From: Gammaproteobacteria bacterium | GTDB taxonomy: Bacteria; Pseudomonadota; Gammaproteobacteria; GRL18 | NCBI GenBank assembly: GCA_024511395.1 | Contig: JANELJ010000062.1 | Coordinates: 1-9,236, forward strand | Direction of reading: 5' to 3' | Length of the DNA: 9,236 nt | In this document: positions 6,326-9,236 of the stretch, in pieces | Numbering within the stretch: the stretch's first letter is position 1 | How the letters are laid out: every line of letters starts with the position of its first letter | Position numbers and translations under genes: made by a program | The notes under the pieces: generated by a model | The model's database searches: none | Seen by the model: the letters and a program-made list of their open reading frames with translations, nothing else | What the model was told of the DNA's origin: nothing

Positions 6326-6376
6326 AAAATTATCCTGCTCTTAGAAGCTTATTGAAAAGTTCTGAGAGCAAGATAA
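6326..6376 (-). terminator. Probable terminator of the HU-like gene
   Basis: Bases 6330-6350 and 6357-6376 form a long imperfect stem of about 20 pairs with one mismatch, one wobble-type pair and one bulge, closed by the loop 6351-6356. On the minus strand it begins about 10 bp after the HU stop codon and is followed by a short TTTT (complement of 6326-6329). The brief T-run makes efficiency uncertain. Confidence 0.55.
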
Positions 6377-6386
6377 CTATTTAAAG

Positions 6387-6791
6387 TTATAGAGCCATTT
6401 CTTTAAGTTTCTTTAAAGGCCTGACTTTTACAACCGTTGTGGCTTTCTTGGCTTTAAACATCATCTCTTCACCAGTGAAGGGGTTAATGCCTTTTCTGGC
6501 TTTAACCGCTGGCTTCTTGACTGTGACAATTTTTAGCAGGCCGGGCAGGAGGAACTCACCGCAGGCACGCTTTTTAATATGGCGTTCAATCAGGGTATCC
6601 AGTTCATCCATAACTGCAGCAACATCCTTTTTACTGATCAGAGTGTTGTCTGCAATTTCTGCCAGAATCTGAGACTTGGTCATTCTGTTTTGAATGGCGG
6701 TAGTTTTTGCTTTAGCAGGTGCTGCTGTTTTTTTAGTCACTGCTTTTTTTTTGGCAGTAGATTTTTTAACATTTTTCTTTTTAACGGCCAT
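6387..6791 (-). CDS. HU-family DNA-binding protein with lysine/alanine-rich N-terminal tail
   Basis: This is a nucleoid-associated protein expected to bind DNA as a dimer and bend or compact it. I place the start at the ATG at 6791 (134 residues), because GGAG at 6798-6801 stands six bases ahead and the protein then opens MAVKKKNVKK. The longer frame to 6860 adds 23 residues without such a site. Residues 1-36 are almost wholly K, A, T and V, resembling histone H1-like tails. The HU fold follows: MTKSQILAEIADNT and VAAVMDELDTLIERHI (helices, 37-72), FLLPGLLKIVTVKKPAVKARKGINPFTGEE (80-109, the DNA-binding arm with Arg99 and Asn103-Pro104) and a basic end. It is longer than ordinary HU (about 90 residues). 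Tailed relatives of this type are known in several proteobacteria. It is divergent from yjbQ with a perfect palindrome between them. Confidence 0.88.
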   Translation of the reverse strand: MAVKKKNVKKSTAKKKAVTKKTAAPAKAKTTAIQNRMTKSQILAEIADNTLISKKDVAAVMDELDTLIERHIKKRACGEFLLPGLLKIVTVKKPAVKARKGINPFTGEEMMFKAKKATTVVKVRPLKKLKEMAL

Positions 6792-6906
6792 AATAAACTC
6801 CGGATCAGTATACGTTGATTTTATGCCTGTTTTTATAGGCTCAAATAAACTGGATGTCATATCAGTCTATTGTGTAAGGATAATCGTAGTTATAAGATAT
6901 GTATAG

Positions 6907-6924
6907 TTTTTTTGTACAAAAAAA
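6907..6924. promoter_or_regulatory. Perfect 18-bp palindrome between divergent HU-like gene and yjbQ
   Basis: TTTTTTTGTACAAAAAAA is self-complementary over 18 bases. It lies 116 bp upstream of the HU-like ATG and 70 bp upstream of yjbQ. The A/T tracts should bend or stiffen DNA, and the symmetric GTAC core could be an operator shared by both promoters. No regulator is recognised from it. Confidence 0.4.
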
Positions 6925-6993
6925 TGCAAAATTAAGCTGAAAAACTGTTGTATAAGTAGCTTTTTAAGTTTTTATCTAAAATCAGGACTGTTT

Positions 6994-7416
6994 ATGTGGA
7001 TTCAAAAAGAAATACAGCTAAAAAGTTTATCCAGGGGATTTCATCTGATCACCCGGGTTATTGTTCAGCAACTGCCGGAACTGAAACAAATCCGTATTGG
7101 TATGATGAACGTTTTTATCAAGCATACCTCGGCTTCCCTGACCATTAATGAAAATGCCGACCCATCTGTCAGACATGACTTTGAAAGTTACTTCAATCGA
7201 TTTGTACCGGAAAATGAATCGTATTACCGGCATGTTGATGAAGGTTCAGATGATATGCCGGCCCATTTAAAATCAAGTATTCTGGGTAGCACTTTAAATA
7301 TACCTATAACCAATGGTCAGCTAAATATGGGTATATGGCAGGGGATTTATTTATGTGAACATCGAAACTACGGGGGAAGTCGGCGGCTGGTGGTGACTAT
7401 TAATGGAGAGGAATAG
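6994..7416 (+). CDS. yjbQ: YjbQ / UPF0047 family protein
   Basis: This is a small cytosolic protein of the YjbQ family, for which weak thiamine-phosphate synthase activity has been reported; its physiological role is unsettled. The 140 residues match the usual length and carry the full set of family motifs: FIKHTSASLTINENADPSVR (41-60), YYRHVDEGSDDMPAHLKSS (77-95) and GIWQGIYLCEHR (113-124). The conserved His, Asp and Glu residues (His44, His80, Asp82, Glu83, His91, Glu122, His123) that line the presumed metal or substrate site are all present. AGGA at 6984-6987 stands six bases before the ATG. The gene is apparently monocistronic: divergent from the HU-like gene, and separated from amtB by 190 bp that contain amtB's own promoter. 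Confidence 0.92.
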   Translation: MWIQKEIQLKSLSRGFHLITRVIVQQLPELKQIRIGMMNVFIKHTSASLTINENADPSVRHDFESYFNRFVPENESYYRHVDEGSDDMPAHLKSSILGSTLNIPITNGQLNMGIWQGIYLCEHRNYGGSRRLVVTINGEE

Positions 7417-7441
7417 AGAAATTTCTATAGAGTGTCAATGT

Positions 7442-7477
7442 GGTGCATTAATTTTTTATGTGCACGGTTATTGTGCG
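7442..7477. promoter_or_regulatory. Candidate NtrC (GlnG) enhancer sites upstream of amtB
   Basis: TGCAC (7461-7465), seven bases, then GTGCG (7473-7477) matches 9 of 10 positions of the NtrC dyad TGCAC-N7-GTGCA. A strong lone half-site, GGTGCA, lies at 7442-7447, and its implied dyad centre is about 30 bp further upstream. The main site is centred about 110 bp before the predicted sigma-54 start, a normal enhancer distance. The caveat is that the same dyad is followed by T6 (7478-7483) and could instead be a weak yjbQ terminator. Confidence 0.45.
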
Positions 7478-7553
7478 TTTTTTGAGGTTGTTTATTAATT
7501 TTAGAGGAAGGTGAATTATCTAAATAACTGAAAAAAATACAAATGTATCTTTT

Positions 7554-7569
7554 TGGTGCAAATCTTGCT
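7554..7569 (+). promoter_or_regulatory. Sigma-54 (RpoN) promoter of amtB
   Basis: TGGTGCAAATCTTGCT fits the -24/-12 element TGGCAC-N5-TTGCW. GG is at 7555-7556 and GC at 7567-7568, with the required 10 bases between. The predicted start is near 7580, leaving a leader of about 28 bases. This fits nitrogen-controlled expression of an ammonium transporter. Confidence 0.75.
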
Positions 7570-7607
7570 TGCTTATAGTGACAAAATTTTTATAAAAGGG
7601 CTTTTGT

Positions 7608-8936
7608 ATGACTGTTTTTATGACTAGGTTAACACGACGCATGGGCTTTGGCCTGTTGCCACTACTTATTTTACTGTTTTCAGGCAATGTAATGGCTGAA
7701 AACACCATTAATGGTGCAGATACGGCGTGGATTATGATATCCGCAGCGCTGGTGCTGTTTATGACTCTGCCCGGGCTGGCCCTCTTTTATGGTGGTCTGG
7801 TGCGTACCAAGAATGTACTGTCCATTTTAATGCAGTGTTTTGCCATTACCAGTATTATGTCTATTCTCTGGCTGATAGCGGGTTATTCTCTGGCCTTCAG
7901 TGATGGCGGTTCTATAAATGCCTTTATTGGTGGTTTTGATAAGGTTTTATTTGCCGGAGTAATGGAAGACAGTGTATCTGGTACTATTCCTGAAGGCTTA
8001 TTTGCTCTTTTCCAGATGACTTTTGCCATTATTACCCCAGCTCTGATTATTGGTGGTTTTGCTGAGCGGGCCCGCTTTTCGTCCATGATGCTGTTCAGTG
8101 CTATCTGGCTGTTTGTGGTTTATATACCGGTTACACACTGGGTCTGGGCTGAAGGCGGCTGGCTGTATGAAATGGGACTGCTGGATTTTGCCGGCGGTAC
8201 TGTAGTCCATATTACCGCTGGTGTCGCTGCTCTGGTTACCGCAATGGTCATCGGCAAGCGTAGAGATTTTGGTGTTCATATGCTGCCGCCGCATAACCTG
8301 ACTATGACCGTGATTGGCGCCGGTATGCTATGGGTCGGCTGGTTTGGTTTTAATGGCGGCAGTGCTCTGGCCGCTGATGGAAATGCCGCTATGGCTATGC
8401 TGGTGACACATATATCAGCCGCTGCCGGTGCGGGTATCTGGGCAGCTATTGAATGGCTGCGTCATGGCAAACCTTCTGTACTGGGTGTTGTCACTGGTAT
8501 GGTTGCCGGCCTGGGCACCATTACCCCGGCTTCCGGTTTTGTCGGTCCTGCCGGTGCCCTGATTATTGGTTTAACTGCCGGTGTGGTCTGTTATAGTGCA
8601 ACCCAGTTTATTAAAGTGACCTTAAAACTGGATGATTCTCTGGATGTTTTTCCTGTACACGGTGTCGGTGGTATTATCGGTACCTTTATGGCCGGTATCT
8701 TTGCTTCTTCCAGCTTGGGCGTGTTTTCCGGACAGGGTTATGCTGAAGGTATGAATATGGGCTCACAGATTATGGTGCAGTTAACCGGTATAGGTGCAAC
8801 CCTAGTTTATACCGTGGTAATGACTTATATTATTCTTAAAGTGGTCGATATGTTTGTCAGCTTGCGTGTTGCACGTGATGAGGAAACCGAAGGTCTGGAT
8901 CTGGTGTCCCATGATGAACGCGGTTATGATTTTTAA
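7608..8936 (+). CDS. amtB: Ammonium transporter AmtB
   Basis: This inner-membrane Amt/Rh-family channel takes up ammonium, normally as a trimer, and is gated by a PII protein. The 442-residue product opens with a basic, hydrophobic signal peptide ending NVMA at 27-30, then the usual eleven-helix body. Key positions are conserved against E. coli AmtB: the pore twin histidines His201 (GGTVVHITAG) and His351 (FPVHGVGG), Asp193, the periplasmic gate Phe139 and Phe248, and the ammonium-site residues Trp180 and Ser252. The C-terminal tail RVARDEETEGLDLVSHDERGY is the conserved segment that contacts GlnK. The first ATG is chosen because AGGG at 7597-7600 is well placed. A sigma-54 promoter precedes it and a terminator follows at 8961. 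No glnK is adjacent, unlike the common glnK-amtB operon. Confidence 0.96.
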   Translation: MTVFMTRLTRRMGFGLLPLLILLFSGNVMAENTINGADTAWIMISAALVLFMTLPGLALFYGGLVRTKNVLSILMQCFAITSIMSILWLIAGYSLAFSDGGSINAFIGGFDKVLFAGVMEDSVSGTIPEGLFALFQMTFAIITPALIIGGFAERARFSSMMLFSAIWLFVVYIPVTHWVWAEGGWLYEMGLLDFAGGTVVHITAGVAALVTAMVIGKRRDFGVHMLPPHNLTMTVIGAGMLWVGWFGFNGGSALAADGNAAMAMLVTHISAAAGAGIWAAIEWLRHGKPSVLGVVTGMVAGLGTITPASGFVGPAGALIIGLTAGVVCYSATQFIKVTLKLDDSLDVFPVHGVGGIIGTFMAGIFASSSLGVFSGQGYAEGMNMGSQIMVQLTGIGATLVYTVVMTYIILKVVDMFVSLRVARDEETEGLDLVSHDERGYDF

Positions 8937-8960
8937 TCGGACTCTATTCATCCTTATCAA

Positions 8961-8989
8961 ACAGTGCCTGACTACAGGCACTGTCTTTT
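8961..8989 (+). terminator. Intrinsic terminator of amtB
   Basis: ACAGTGCCT (8961-8969) and AGGCACTGT (8976-8984) form a perfect 9-bp stem with a 6-base loop, followed by CTTTT. It starts 24 bp after the amtB stop codon. Confidence 0.85.
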
Positions 8990-8997
8990 AATATTCT

Positions 8998-9029
8998 ATG
9001 TGTTTCCACGCTTCTGCGTGGAAACACAT
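8998..9029. repeat. REP-like perfect hairpin between amtB and the IS3 element
   Basis: Bases 8998-9011 and 9016-9029 pair over 14 bp without mismatch around the loop TTCT. The core TTTCCACGC/GCGTGGAAA resembles the dispersed TTCCCACGC/GCGTGGGAA palindromes found in many gammaproteobacterial genomes, which are often linked to REP-associated transposases. No T-run follows on the plus strand. One copy alone cannot prove the repeat is dispersed. Confidence 0.6.
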
Positions 9030-9059
9030 TATTAACTTCACAAGCAATACATTTAGTGT

Positions 9060-9236
9060 TGTGGTCTAATAGAACTGGACACTTTAATAAGAGATAATAA
9101 CAATCAATTATTGATGTGTCATAATGGTACAGAAACGAACATACAAACAATATTCTAAAGAATATAAAGAAGAAGCGGTAGCACTGGTTCCTGAACAGGG
9201 TTATTCAGTGCCAGAAGCGGCTAAATCACTGGGTAT
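9060..9236 (+). mobile_element. Left end of an IS3-family insertion sequence (continues past window)
   Basis: The transposase OrfA reading frame starts at 9124. The preceding non-coding stretch, from about 9060 and including TGGACACTTTAATAAGAG from 9076, is likely the terminal inverted repeat and promoter zone. The precise left tip cannot be set without the right end. The nearby hairpin at 8998-9029 may have been the landing spot. Confidence 0.55.
9124..9236 (+). CDS. IS3-family transposase OrfA, N-terminal part (cut by window edge)
   Basis: From the ATG at 9124 an open frame runs to the window end (37 complete codons): MVQKRTYKQYSKEYKEEAVA, then LVPEQGY and SVPEAAKSLGI. The basic start, the F/YSKEYKEEAV-type helix and the PEAAKSLGI recognition-helix region are typical of the IS3/IS911 OrfA helix-turn-helix. 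This protein binds the IS ends and is normally fused to the catalytic OrfB by a programmed frameshift. No clear Shine-Dalgarno precedes it. Whether the element is intact cannot be judged. Confidence 0.8.
   Translation, partial: MVQKRTYKQYSKEYKEEAVALVPEQGYSVPEAAKSLG

Noticed and set aside
6792..6860. Longer start of the HU-like gene at 6860, adding 23 residues
   Set aside because: The added residues do not look HU-like. The internal ATG at 6791 has a good GGAG six bases upstream and begins a typical basic tail.
7998..8294. Minus-strand open frame inside amtB
   Set aside because: It is fully covered by amtB, which has all its conserved residues. There is no independent start signal or family match.
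8944..9150. Minus-strand open frame between amtB and IS3 OrfA
   Set aside because: It spans the amtB terminator, the hairpin and the IS end. Its peptide has no recognisable features.

Overview
The window reads as part of a gammaproteobacterial chromosome with moderately AT-leaning DNA. The basis is the ubiCA ubiquinone gene pair, DegQ-type and CbpA-type proteins, a YjbQ protein, and an HU protein with a lysine-rich N-terminal tail. I cannot name the genus. A free-living or symbiotic sulfur- or methane-oxidising lineage is only a guess. The two ends are mobile DNA and the middle is ordinary chromosomal housekeeping. I found no defence system, CRISPR array, tRNA or rRNA.

Layout: 1-754 is a decayed IS21-family element. 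A large internal deletion joins the front half of istA to the last third of istB. 991-2534 is ubiC-ubiA, translationally coupled, giving the first two committed steps of ubiquinone synthesis. 2545-5118 (minus strand) holds a CbpA-like J-domain co-chaperone followed by a DegQ-like periplasmic protease. Between them is a striking spacer with nine perfect copies of a 7-bp repeat, two inverted copies of the same unit and a 14-bp palindrome. 5218-5580 (plus) is an unrecognised two-TM protein. 5592-6188 (minus) is a two-CBS-domain protein. 6387-6791 (minus) is the HU-like protein. 6994-7416 (plus) is yjbQ. 7608-8936 (plus) is amtB, preceded by a well-spaced sigma-54 promoter and a candidate NtrC site. 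8961-9029 has the amtB terminator and a 14-bp perfect hairpin of REP-like appearance. From about 9060 an IS3-family element begins and runs off the right edge.

The most interesting features are not genes. At both convergent gene pairs (ubiA/degQ and the 2TM gene/CBS gene) the stop codons are only 10-11 bp apart. In each, the minus-strand gene appears to use an intrinsic terminator written inside the 3' coding sequence of its plus-strand partner. The heptamer array in the cbpA-degQ spacer could fold with its own inverted copies in several registers and so influence degQ expression. The amtB control region ties this transporter to nitrogen status even though no glnK lies beside it.
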